NCBI GenBank assembly: GCA_963722665.1
Contig: CAVRNW010000035.1
Location: 1-27,638 of the forward strand
DNA: 27,638 bases
Source: Site-B1 sp963722665
Lineage (GTDB): Bacteria > Bacteroidota > Bacteroidia > Flavobacteriales > Flavobacteriaceae
Reading direction: 5' to 3'
Part shown: piece after piece, positions 1 through 7,920 of the stretch
Layout: each line of letters opens with the position of its first letter
Position numbering within the stretch: the first letter of the stretch is position 1
Program-made: the position numbers and the translations under genes
Notes under the pieces: generated by a model
What the model saw: only the letters and a program-made list of their open reading frames with translations
What the model was told of the DNA's origin: nothing
The model's database searches: none

Positions 1-494
1 GTCACCTTATTTGATATAAATAATTGATATAAAATTATAGTTGCTGATACTGTGAAGGATATGCTCATTAGTGATCCTGAGAATATAATAAGGTATTTCA
101 TCCAAAGAACCCCTTTCCAAAGTAAATAAATGCCTCCAAAAGTTAATAAAATAGAAAAAAACGGCTCTACCATTAAAAATATTTTGAATGTTAAATTTAG
201 GTTAGTTGTGCTTAATATGATTCCCAACAAAAAGAAAATAACAGACATAGACAGGATATGACTATGCACAATTGACAACATTTCCTTTTCACTTTTTTTG
301 AATTTCATAACCGTTGCATCTTCATCTGATTCATTCCCTAAATATTGTTCCTGAAGCCCTGCAGAACTTATCGAGGAGGTCTCATTTACAAAGGATATCC
401 CAGAATAAAATCCAACACTTAAGACGATGATAAATGCACTGATCAATAATTTTAGTTCTTTTGGAAAAGATTGTATTAATCCATTGATCTGCAT
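1..494 (-). CDS. Partial integral membrane protein, third gene of the porin/FMN-protein operon
   Basis: An open frame starts at ATG 494-492, one base after the stop of the FMN-binding gene, and runs off the left edge of the window, so the C-terminus is missing. The visible ~164 residues start MQINGLIQSFPKEL and have a hydrophobic helix at about 15-35, a polar loop with several acidic residues (40-75), and then at least three further hydrophobic segments (about 78-95, 102-122 and 130-160). A His pair (HSH) precedes the second helix. I do not recognise the family. The tight spacing indicates co-transcription and probably translational coupling with the secreted flavoprotein upstream, so a role as its membrane partner in electron transfer or assembly is plausible. 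That role is inference from position only. Confidence 0.7.
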   Translation of the reverse strand, partial: MQINGLIQSFPKELKLLISAFIIVLSVGFYSGISFVNETSSISSAGLQEQYLGNESDEDATVMKFKKSEKEMLSIVHSHILSMSVIFFLLGIILSTTNLNLTFKIFLMVEPFFSILLTFGGIYLLWKGVLWMKYLIIFSGSLMSISFTVSATIILYQLFISNKV

Positions 495-495
495 G

Positions 496-1011
496 CTATA
501 GTAAGTTTTTGGAATGAAGTATTTTTAAAGACTCAAAGAGATCATTCATAGCATTGGTCATAGCCTGAACGGAAACGGTTGCACCGGAAATAGCCATAAT
601 ATTATCTCCATAAACTAACTTGTCTCCTTTGGTTTTTCCTGCCAGTTGCCTTAACCATCGTTTACTGCCAATTTCCCCTCCATAGTCCTCTCTATAAACT
701 AATATTTTCGACTTAAGAACAATAAGATCTTTATCCAGTATTACTAAATAGTCGAAATAGTCTAATTTTCCAAATGCCTTTGATATATAGGCATAACCAA
801 GAAAACCATCTTCCGATTTTATTGTAAACAAGTTATCTTCGTTGAATGCCGAAGGCAAAGATTTTGCAATTTCGAAATCGATCTTAACCTCTGTTAACGA
901 AAATTGTTCAACTTCAAATATACTCTTGATCTCTTTATTTACTTTCTTTTGAATATAATTAGACAGACCTTGAGATAATAAAAGAATTAAAATGACAATT
1001 ACTTTATTCAT
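496..1011 (-). CDS. Secreted FMN-binding domain protein (RnfG/NqrC-type covalent flavin motif)
   Basis: The product is an exported 171-aa protein with a signal peptide (MNKVIVILILLLSQG). The C-terminal half resembles the FMN_bind domain: a GGEIG segment, a GK segment, and then D-N-I-M-A-I-S-G-A-T-V-S near residues 140-150. The S/T-G-A-T motif is where ApbE-type transferases attach FMN through a phosphoester bond to the Thr in RnfG, NqrC and related extracytosolic flavoproteins (family knowledge). An in-frame upstream start at 1032 exists, but it would put seven polar residues before the signal peptide and overlap the porin stop, so I chose ATG 1011. It lies 11 bp after the porin gene and 1 bp before the membrane-protein gene. 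No apbE is in the window. The likely role is periplasmic electron transfer; the partner is unknown. Confidence 0.75.
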   Translation of the reverse strand: MNKVIVILILLLSQGLSNYIQKKVNKEIKSIFEVEQFSLTEVKIDFEIAKSLPSAFNEDNLFTIKSEDGFLGYAYISKAFGKLDYFDYLVILDKDLIVLKSKILVYREDYGGEIGSKRWLRQLAGKTKGDKLVYGDNIMAISGATVSVQAMTNAMNDLFESLKILHSKNLL

Positions 1012-1022
1012 TAAAAAATGTT

Positions 1023-2186
1023 TTAGAACCAAACTCCAAATCCCAGATTAAATTGACCTGTTGATTTATTGCCTTCAACAGCATTAGCTAAAAATTGATA
1101 ATCAGCCTTAACGACAGCCCCTTGTGCTATATGATAGCTTAATCCGGTAGTCCACTCATTTCTGTTATAGCCCAAATCCCTTTCTATTCCCGCTTTAAAA
1201 GTAGCCGCATGTGTATCGTATTGCTCATACCTCACAAAAGCATCTAACCTTTGTTCTTTATTATTGGGTAATAGGTTGTAAGCTATTTCAGTATACCAAC
1301 CTTTGAGTTCAGAACCTAAATTTGTTTCATACAAGATATTATATTTATCTGAATCGGTTAATTTAGCATGAATATATTGTCCTCTGGCAGAAAATCTATT
1401 CTTTATATATCTGGCATCCAATCCAACCATACTAATCCCAACATCTGCACCTTCTATAACTTGTATACCATCCTCTGCCTGTGTACGACCTAAATAACCG
1501 GATAGCCCTAAACGCAACCCTGGAAGTCCGTAATAATCTATTTTAGTTGAAAAATTAGGTGTATTAATTGTAGATTCTGATCCTTTCTGACGACCATTTC
1601 TCAGACCATTAGCACCTCCTAAAACATTCTCACCATTCACTGAAGCAAATCCGTTAAAAACATAAACCTGGTAACGTAAGGAAGCGTTATCGATCTTACC
1701 GGTAACTCCAAGCCCAATCTCTCTCCATGTTGAAGGCACAATGCTTTTATCCACATTTGGTCGTTCTACACCATTAAACGTTGTTGGTTCATGATATTCG
1801 TTTATAATACCCATTGGTACCAGCATCAAACCACCTCTTAAATTGACGTTATTTGCAATTGTATATTGTAAAAAAGCCTGTTCAACATATAGCTCTTTTA
1901 CATGCTCGTATTCTATTTCTGTTACGAATTGCACTTTATTACTGAACTTATAACCTAATAACATAACCAATCTGTGTACATCCAGATTTCCGTTTAATCC
2001 TTCCGGCTGGTTATAATCCACCTGGGCGTAGCCACCCACAATGACACCATTAGCTCTGTTAACACTCAGAATTCTGTTAGCTGCATTTTGTTGAAAATAT
2101 TGTGATGTTAAAGTATCACTTTGTGTAATTTGTGAAAAACTAAAACCGGATACTAAAATTGCCAAGGGAAGAAGTATTTTTTTCAT
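1023..2186 (-). CDS. Outer-membrane beta-barrel porin-like protein
   Basis: This is a 387-aa protein with a signal peptide (MKKILLPLAILVSGFSFSQ). Its body is rich in alternating polar/aromatic strands, as in outer-membrane barrels, and it ends FGFGVWF, a terminal-Phe signature typical of Bacteroidota and Gram-negative barrels recognised by BamA. Segments such as GGLMLVPMGIINEYHEP and TWREIGLGVTGK are characteristic of the porin O/P-like group. It is the first gene of a three-gene minus-strand operon with a good promoter directly upstream. The substrate cannot be read from the sequence. The link to a covalent flavoprotein suggests uptake or redox handling of a metal or small acceptor, which is inference. 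Confidence 0.7.
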   Translation of the reverse strand: MKKILLPLAILVSGFSFSQITQSDTLTSQYFQQNAANRILSVNRANGVIVGGYAQVDYNQPEGLNGNLDVHRLVMLLGYKFSNKVQFVTEIEYEHVKELYVEQAFLQYTIANNVNLRGGLMLVPMGIINEYHEPTTFNGVERPNVDKSIVPSTWREIGLGVTGKIDNASLRYQVYVFNGFASVNGENVLGGANGLRNGRQKGSESTINTPNFSTKIDYYGLPGLRLGLSGYLGRTQAEDGIQVIEGADVGISMVGLDARYIKNRFSARGQYIHAKLTDSDKYNILYETNLGSELKGWYTEIAYNLLPNNKEQRLDAFVRYEQYDTHAATFKAGIERDLGYNRNEWTTGLSYHIAQGAVVKADYQFLANAVEGNKSTGQFNLGFGVWF

Positions 2187-2229
2187 TCTTTTTATTTAGA
2201 CTAATTATAAATAGTTAATTAATTAAACA

Positions 2230-2260
2230 CAAAATTAAAATAGAAATTTATGCTGGCAAA
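2230..2260 (-). promoter_or_regulatory. Bacteroidota-type promoter for the porin operon
   Basis: On the minus strand TTTG (2260-2257) is followed after exactly 19 bases by TAATTTTG (2237-2230). This matches the Bacteroidota primary sigma factor consensus TTTG-N19-TAnnTTTG. It lies about 45 bp before the porin start codon. Confidence 0.7.
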
Positions 2261-2324
2261 GCCTATTTAGAATTATTTTAAATAATAATTATATTACTTT
2301 TATAACAGTTAAAAAAATGAATAA

Positions 2325-2756
2325 ATGTCAAAAAAATCAGCGATCCTTGTTATACTTCAATTAATAACAATGATTTATTTATTGATATTTAATTACCCAA
2401 TTGCCGTAGGTATAGGTTTGTTTTTTCAAATTATAGGAATCATAATAGGGTTTTGGGGAATTCTAACAATTAAAATTGGAAATTTCAATATTCAACCTGA
2501 AGTTAAATCTGAATCACTTGTAAGATCAGGACCATATAAATGGATAAGAAATCCAATGTACTTATCTGTTATTCTCTTTTATTTTCCGATTGTAGTGCAA
2601 CATCTGAACTTGATAAATGGCACAGTATTCTTCATTTTAGTGGCGGTATTAGTCTTAAAAATGAGGATGGAAGAACAATTTTTAGAAGAACAATTTGGTG
2701 AGGAATATTTGGAATATAAATCAAGGTCTAAACGATTGTTTCCTTATTTATACTAA
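2325..2756 (+). CDS. Isoprenylcysteine carboxyl methyltransferase-like (ICMT/PEMT family) membrane protein
   Basis: The product is 143 aa with two hydrophobic N-terminal segments (about 7-26 and 28-50), a central G-P-Y-K-W-I-R-N-P-M-Y-L motif (about 70-81), another membrane region (about 83-110), and a C-terminal EEQFLEEQFGEEYLEY motif. The RNPMY and E-E-x-x-L-xx-xFGxEYxxY motifs are the S-adenosylmethionine-binding hallmarks of the ICMT/phospholipid methyltransferase superfamily. The length fits small bacterial members. An ATG 9 bp upstream is out of frame, so translation starts at 2325. It is a single gene with no obvious operon partner, diverging from the porin operon. The substrate is unknown. 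Confidence 0.75.
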   Translation: MSKKSAILVILQLITMIYLLIFNYPIAVGIGLFFQIIGIIIGFWGILTIKIGNFNIQPEVKSESLVRSGPYKWIRNPMYLSVILFYFPIVVQHLNLINGTVFFILVAVLVLKMRMEEQFLEEQFGEEYLEYKSRSKRLFPYLY

Positions 2757-2854
2757 ATGAGAAATATATCTGCTTGAGTGGTTCCGCCGATTAAAAAAAG
2801 TAAAATTGTTTCGAAAGCAGATAAATTTGACTTCTTTATACAAAGATTTTATTT

Positions 2855-2874
2855 AAAAACTTCACTCGAAGTGA
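2855..2874 (-). terminator. Weak hairpin terminator after HMG-CoA lyase
   Basis: On the minus strand TCACT-TCG-AGTGA is followed by AG and five T residues, starting about 13 bp after the lyase stop. The stem is only 5 bp, so this is a weak call. Confidence 0.35.
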
Positions 2875-2886
2875 CAATATGAATTT

Positions 2887-3749
2887 TTAATGAAATTTTG
2901 TAAATATTTTAGTAGCCTCATTATATGCACTTTCAAAACTCAGAGCATTTAAACTATGTGCTTTTTTTGTAGTTAAATAAGATAATAATTTCTCAGTAGG
3001 CATATTACCAGTTAATTCATCCTTTGCCATAGGGCATCCTCCAAATCCCTGAATGGCTCCATCAAAGCGTCTGCAACCAGAATTAAATGCAGCATCTACT
3101 TTTTCAAACCACGAACTTGGTGTTGTATGCAAATGTGCTCCAAACTCGATTTCCGGATATTGCGGAATTAAATGAGAGAACAGATATGCAATGGTTTTTG
3201 GGTCCGAACTACCAATCGTATCACTCAAAGACAAGATCTTAACACCCATTTTATTCAAACGCTCAGTCCACTCTCCAACTATATCCACATTCCAAGGGTC
3301 ACCATAGGGATTACCGAATCCCATGGATAAATAAGCAACTACTTCTTTATTGCTTTTATCCGAAATGTTTAAAATTTCTTCTAACAGGCTGACCGACTGA
3401 GAAATAGTCTTATGTGTATTACGCATTTGAAAATTCTCGGAAATTGAAAACGGATATCCTAAATAGTCTATTTCCGGATGACTGCAGGCATCTTCGGCTC
3501 CTCGAAGGTTCGCTACAATTGCCAATAAACTGCTGGTCGTTTTACTTAAATCCAATTTAGAGAGTACTTCGGCAGTATCAGACATTTGCGGAATAGCCTT
3601 CGGCGACACAAAACTTCCAAAATCAATGGTATCAAAGCCAACCCGCAGTAAAGACTGAATGAACTGAACTTTCTGTTCTGTGGGAATGAATTGCTTTATT
3701 CCCTGCATGGCATCACGCGGACATTCAATGATTTTTACTGGTTTTTCAT
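2887..3749 (-). CDS. Hydroxymethylglutaryl-CoA lyase, frame broken at the start
   Basis: The enzyme cleaves HMG-CoA to acetoacetate and acetyl-CoA in leucine breakdown. The readable frame has the family motifs: DTIDFGSFVSPKAIPQM near the N-terminus, GFGNPYGDPW, the metal-binding pair in FGAHLHTTP, and the catalytic-loop Cys in GFGGCPMAKDELTGN. The first in-frame ATG (3708) would discard the essential strand I-I-E-C-P-R-D-A-M-Q-G, whose Arg-Asp pair is catalytic in this family. That strand is encoded just upstream in the same frame but has no start codon there. ATG 3749-3747 precedes it in another frame: five A residues follow, where six would give M-K-K-P-V-K-I-I-E-C-P-R-D. I therefore extend the gene to 3749 with a one-base deletion at 3742-3746. 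It is the last gene of the pyrD-lysE-lyase run. Confidence 0.85.
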
Positions 3750-3776
3750 TAGATTGTTTCGCAGTTTAAAAATACT

Positions 3777-4403
3777 CTATTTTTCCGAAATTAATAGAAA
3801 TACGGCAATTCCGACAAACACTATTATTTGAAGCCATTTTAAAACCAATCCTGTATTTTTATGACTCTTTAAATAATTAGCTATGGAACCTGAAAGAACA
3901 GCGATCAAGGAAAAAATGATAAATGAAACTATCATAAATAATATTCCCAAAACATAGAATTGAGCAACGGTTCCAAGTGTATCACTAAATAAAAATCCCG
4001 GGAAAAAGGCCAAGAAGAACATGGAGACTTTTGGGTTTAGAACATTCATTATAAATCCTTGCTTAAATAACTGACCTAAGGACTTTTTTGGTACTTCGCT
4101 ATCTGACAATGAGACTTTTGAATCACTTCTAAATACCTTATATGCCAGATATAACAAATACAAAGCACCTAATAATTTAATTCCAAAAAACAAGGAATCA
4201 CTTTCTTTTATGATGGCCGACACCCCAAAAGCAACCAAGGTTGTATGAACCAAACATCCCGATATCAATCCGGCAACTGTAGCCAAGCCAAAAGCTCTTC
4301 CGTTAACTACACTCTGCGTGAGTACATAAATATTATCCGGTCCGGGAGATAAAGCTAAAACAGCGACAGCTGTCATAAAACCAAATAATAAATTGTAATC
4401 CAT
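3777..4403 (-). CDS. LysE/RhtB family amino-acid exporter
   Basis: This 208-aa inner-membrane protein has about six hydrophobic helices. The N-terminal signature ALSPGPDNIYVLTQS (about residues 17-31) is the conserved LysE/RhtB motif. GLISGCLVHT and NPKVSMFFLAFFPGF are also typical. Family members export amino acids or homoserine-type compounds; the substrate here cannot be assigned. The start ATG (4403-4401) overlaps the pyrD stop by one base (TAATG), which implies translational coupling. The stop is 27 bp before the likely start of the HMG-CoA lyase gene. Length and motifs are complete. Confidence 0.88.
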   Translation of the reverse strand: MDYNLLFGFMTAVAVLALSPGPDNIYVLTQSVVNGRAFGLATVAGLISGCLVHTTLVAFGVSAIIKESDSLFFGIKLLGALYLLYLAYKVFRSDSKVSLSDSEVPKKSLGQLFKQGFIMNVLNPKVSMFFLAFFPGFLFSDTLGTVAQFYVLGILFMIVSFIIFSLIAVLSGSIANYLKSHKNTGLVLKWLQIIVFVGIAVFLLISEK

Positions 4404-5446
4404 TAACCAGCCTTTAAGATTGCCTTGTTAATTTTCCTGATCAGTTTTGGACCTTCATAGATAAAGCCTGTATAGATCTGTACCAGGTCTGCGCCAGCTT
4501 CTATTTTTTCAAGTGCATCTTGAGCAGAATGAATACCTCCTACTCCAATGATCGGAAATGCTTTACCACTCTTCTCTGCAAGATATTTTATGACTTGGGT
4601 GCTTTTGTCTTTTATAGGTTGGCCGCTTAAACCACCATTGCCTATTTCCAGTAATCGTTTGGGATCCGCCTTTAATCCGCTTCTGTCAACAGATGTGTTG
4701 CTGGCAATTACTCCATCTATTTTAGTATTAGCAATTAATTCCACGATCTCATCCAATTGAATTTGATTTAAATCAGGAGCTATTTTTAGTAATACAGGTT
4801 TCGACGGCGCTCTACCTGACAAGATTTTATTAGCTTTTTGTACTTCAGTTATCAATTCCTCGAGATAATCCTTATCAGTCAATTTAGCATGACTTCCAAC
4901 GTTAGGACAGCTCACATTCAGAACAAAATAATCAACATAAGGATGTAGTGCCTTAAAACATTCCAAATAATCTTTGGTATAATCTTCGGGTTTTGTATTG
5001 GTATTCTTACCTATGTTTCCTCCAATTATGAGCTTACCTCTGTTCTTTTTGAGTTGTTCAATGACAGCTTCTAATCCTTCATTATTAAACCCCATTCGGT
5101 TTATAATTCCCTTATCGGATTTTAACCTGAATAGCCTTTTCTTCGGATTTCCTACCTGACCTTTTGGAGTCACAGTACCAATTTCTATAAATCCGAAACC
5201 AAAATTGGCAAGTTCATTATATAAGACGGCATTTTTATCAAAGCCTGCCGCTAATCCAACCGGGTTTTTAAATGTAATTCCAAACAAGTTTCGTTCTAAT
5301 CGCTTATCTTCAAATTGATACAGACTTCTGATCAAGAAAGGAATGCCCGGTATTTTAAAAAAAATTCGTATTGCTGAAAAAGTGAAATGATGAATGACCT
5401 CCGGATCAAATAAAAAGAATATCGGTCTGATTAAAAGCTTATACAT
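4403..5446 (-). CDS. pyrD: Dihydroorotate dehydrogenase, quinone-dependent (class 2)
   Basis: This enzyme oxidises dihydroorotate to orotate with FMN and passes electrons to quinone at the inner membrane, the fourth step of pyrimidine synthesis. The N-terminal extension YKLLIRPIFFLFDPE is the class 2 membrane helix. It is followed by NPVGLAAGFDKN (FMN/substrate loop), GFGFIEIGTVTP, NRMGFNNEG, NVSCPNVG with the Ser catalytic base region, KIAPDL, SNTSVDR, GGLSG and IIGVGGI. The frame can be extended to a TTG at 5464, but ATG 5446 gives the normal N-terminus (347 aa). The upstream extension also overlaps a probable -7 promoter box. It is the first gene of the pyrD-lysE-HMG-CoA lyase run. Confidence 0.95.
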   Translation of the reverse strand: MYKLLIRPIFFLFDPEVIHHFTFSAIRIFFKIPGIPFLIRSLYQFEDKRLERNLFGITFKNPVGLAAGFDKNAVLYNELANFGFGFIEIGTVTPKGQVGNPKKRLFRLKSDKGIINRMGFNNEGLEAVIEQLKKNRGKLIIGGNIGKNTNTKPEDYTKDYLECFKALHPYVDYFVLNVSCPNVGSHAKLTDKDYLEELITEVQKANKILSGRAPSKPVLLKIAPDLNQIQLDEIVELIANTKIDGVIASNTSVDRSGLKADPKRLLEIGNGGLSGQPIKDKSTQVIKYLAEKSGKAFPIIGVGGIHSAQDALEKIEAGADLVQIYTGFIYEGPKLIRKINKAILKAG

Positions 5447-5461
5447 GCAGCAATATTTGGG

Positions 5462-5492
5462 CAAAAGTACTTCTTAAAAAAAAACCACACAA
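5462..5492 (-). promoter_or_regulatory. Promoter for pyrD
   Basis: On the minus strand TTG (5492-5490) is followed after 20 bases by TACTTTTG (5469-5462), a match to TAnnTTTG. It would give a very short leader before ATG 5446. Confidence 0.5.
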
Positions 5493-5519
5493 TTCAAAAA
5501 GCAAAATAATTATTAATCG

Positions 5520-5527
5520 TACTTTTG
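5520..5527 (+). promoter_or_regulatory. Possible -7 box for pepT operon
   Basis: TACTTTTG matches TAnnTTTG and lies 35 bp before the pepT ATG. No good TTG is seen about 19 bp upstream, so only the -7 element is supported. Confidence 0.4.
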
Positions 5528-5562
5528 AATAAGTAGAATTTACATAACAAATCCATTTTATA

Positions 5563-6802
5563 ATGAATAAACAGGACATAATTGACCGCTTTTTTAGCTA
5601 TGTCAAAATTGATACAGAATCAGATCCAAAAAGTGATTCAACACCTAGTACCAAAAAGCAATGGGACCTGGCAAATAAGTTGGCCAAAGAGTTAAAATCT
5701 ATCGGTATGAAAGAGGTCACTATTGATAAGAATGCTTATATCATGGCTACTCTACCAAGCAACGTTGATCATGATGTTCCTACTATAGGTTTTATTTCAC
5801 ATTTTGATACGTCACCTGATTTCACCGGTGCAAATGTCAACCCTCAGATTATCGAAAATTATAATGGAAAAGACATTGTTTTAAATAAAGAACAGAATAT
5901 TGTCTTGTCACCAAGTTATTTTGACGATCTTCTTCTTTATAAAGGTCAAACTTTAATTACCACTGATGGCACAACGCTTCTGGGTGCAGATGATAAAGCA
6001 GGAATATGCGAAATTGTTTCAGCAATGGAATATTTGATCAATCACCCTGAAATTAAACACGGAAAGATAAGAGTAGGATTCACACCGGATGAAGAAATTG
6101 GTCGTGGTGCTCATAAATTCGATGTGAAGAAATTTGGTGCAGACTGGGCTTATACTATGGATGGCAGCCAGGTAGGAGAACTGGAATATGAGAATTTCAA
6201 TGCTGCAGGAGCAGTGGTTAAGGTAAAAGGTAAGAGTGTTCATCCCGGGTATGCCAAGGGAAAAATGGTCAATTCCATTTTCATTGCCAGTGAATTTATC
6301 AACTCACTTCCGAGATTGGAAACACCTGAGCATACGGAAGGGTATCAAGGATTCTTTCATTTACATACCGTAAATGGGAATGTTGAAGAGACTGTTTTGG
6401 AATATATCATCCGAGATCATGATAAAGGTCATTTTGAAGCTAGAAAAAAAGGCATTCAAGAGGCTTGCCAAAGAATTAAACAAACAATATGGTCGAGAAG
6501 TTATTGAGATAGAAATTAAAGATCAGTACTTCAATATGAAAGAAAAGGTAGAACCTGTTATGCATATTGTTGATATTGCTGAAGAAGCCATGAAGCAACT
6601 GGATATAAAACCATTGATCAAAGCTATTCGTGGTGGTACTGATGGCTCTCAATTGTCATATATGGGATTACCTTGTCCGAATATTTTTGCAGGCGGACAT
6701 AACTTTCATGGCCGTTACGAATATGTACCTGTAGAAAGCATCATCAAAGCAACTGAGGTCATAATTAAAATTGCTGAACTCACTCAGGAAAAGGCAAAGT
6801 GA
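5563..6802 (+). CDS. pepT: Peptidase T (tripeptide aminopeptidase), frameshifted
   Basis: This cytosolic M20 family di-zinc enzyme removes N-terminal residues from tripeptides. Metal and catalytic motifs are present in order: SHFDTSPD, GADDKAG, PDEEIG with the catalytic Glu, TMDGS, and SVHPGYAKGKMVNS. After a frame change these are followed by IRGGTDGSQLS and GGHNFHGRYE with the last zinc-binding His. The frame breaks at 6444-6452, where seven A and two G residues occur. Removing one base (for example G6451) joins ARKK to AFKRLAKELNKQYG and gives a 412-aa protein, the normal family length. Conservation on both sides of the break points to a recent one-base insertion or sequencing error rather than an old pseudogene. 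It leads the pepT-dinB-ydeI-like run, with 5 bp to the next gene. Confidence 0.92.
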
Positions 6803-6807
6803 AATAA

Positions 6808-7311
6808 ATGGAATTCATAGTAGGTCAGTTTCAAAAGAATAAACTCATTTTTAATAATTTGTTTAAAGATGAAAAAAAAGAACTGTACCTGTGGAAACCA
6901 ATGCCGGAAAAATGGTGTTTGCTGGAAATACTATGTCATTTATATGATGAAGAACGAGATGATTTCAGATTCAGAACTAAATGGGTTTTAGACAAACCTA
7001 ATCAAGTCCCTCCTTCATTTAATCCAATTACCTGGGTCACAGAACATGACTATATTCATCAGGATTATTCTGTAATGCTTGAAAAGTTTATCAATGAGAG
7101 AGAATCATCCATCAATTGGCTAAAAACTTTGAAAAATGCTAATTGGGAAAATTCTTTCGACCATCCAAAATTAGGCACAATGACAGCCAAATATTTCCTT
7201 AATAACTGGCTGGCACACGATTATTTACACATCAGGCAGATCATCAAACTAAAATTTGATTACCTCAATAATCAATTTAATGAAAATCTTGATTACGCAG
7301 GAATTTGGTAA
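6808..7311 (+). CDS. DinB family protein
   Basis: This 167-aa protein has the four-helix-bundle DinB/YfiT pattern. Histidines that fit the family metal site are in E-I-L-C-H-L-Y-D-E-E-R (about residue 46) and in W-L-A-H-D-Y-L-H-I-R-Q (about 139 and 143). WKPMPEKWCLLEIL at the start is also typical. Members are metal-dependent, thiol- or damage-related proteins of mostly unknown activity, some of them bacillithiol or mycothiol transferases. No specific reaction can be assigned. It lies 5 bp after pepT and 9 bp before the next gene, so it is probably co-transcribed. Confidence 0.85.
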   Translation: MEFIVGQFQKNKLIFNNLFKDEKKELYLWKPMPEKWCLLEILCHLYDEERDDFRFRTKWVLDKPNQVPPSFNPITWVTEHDYIHQDYSVMLEKFINERESSINWLKTLKNANWENSFDHPKLGTMTAKYFLNNWLAHDYLHIRQIIKLKFDYLNNQFNENLDYAGIW

Positions 7312-7320
7312 ATTTAGACT

Positions 7321-7920
7321 ATGAAAAAGATCCATTCAATAGAAGAGTACATTGAGATCAATGCAAACTGGTCTGAAGCCTTGACAATTCTAAGAGATAT
7401 TATAAATTCAACAGAAGTTGAAGAAAGCATTAAATGGAATGCTCCTGTTTATACTGTCAATGGGAAGAATATTATAGGTCTGGGTGCTTTTAAGAACCAT
7501 TTTGGAATATGGTTCTTCAATGGTGTATTTTTAAAAGATGAAAAAAACCTGTTAACAAATGCACAAGAAGGGAAAACTAAAGCTCTGAGGCAAATGCGTT
7601 TTGAATCTATTGATGATATTGATAAACACGCAGTACTTTCCTATGTGAAGGAGGCTATAAAAAATCAGAAATCAGGAAAAGAAGTCAAATCAGACAGGAC
7701 TAATAAGAAAACAGTTATTCCCAATGAGCTTCAAAAAGAATTAAAAAAGGATCCTGATTACAAAAATAGTTTCGACAAACTCACTCCGGGAAGGCAAAGA
7801 GAATACTGCGATTATATTGAAACTGCTAAGCGCGAGGCAACAAAAATAAGCAGATTGGAGAAAATCAAACCCATGATCCTGCTGGGAATGGGCTTAAATG
7901 ACAAGTACAAGAGTTGCTAA
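7321..7920 (+). CDS. DUF1801 / YdeI-like protein
   Basis: The product is 199 aa. The N-terminal ~120 residues have the DUF1801 pattern, with E-E-S-I-K-W-N-A-P-V-Y and FKNHFGIWFFNGVFLKD, and are followed by a Lys-rich linker. The C-terminal ~60 residues (P-N-E-L-Q-K-E-L, LTPGRQREYCDYIETAK) match the C-terminal helical part of YdeI-type proteins. DUF1801 has an SRPBCC-unrelated small fold with no established enzyme activity. In other bacteria YdeI has been linked to envelope or stress tolerance, which cannot be tested here. Its TAA overlaps the convergent gntP stop: the two genes share bases 7918-7919. Confidence 0.78.
   Translation: MKKIHSIEEYIEINANWSEALTILRDIINSTEVEESIKWNAPVYTVNGKNIIGLGAFKNHFGIWFFNGVFLKDEKNLLTNAQEGKTKALRQMRFESIDDIDKHAVLSYVKEAIKNQKSGKEVKSDRTNKKTVIPNELQKELKKDPDYKNSFDKLTPGRQREYCDYIETAKREATKISRLEKIKPMILLGMGLNDKYKSC

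Noticed and set aside
5447..5464. TTG start for pyrD at 5464
   Set aside because: The extension MPKYCC is not part of the family and overlaps the likely -7 box; ATG 5446 gives the standard class 2 N-terminus.
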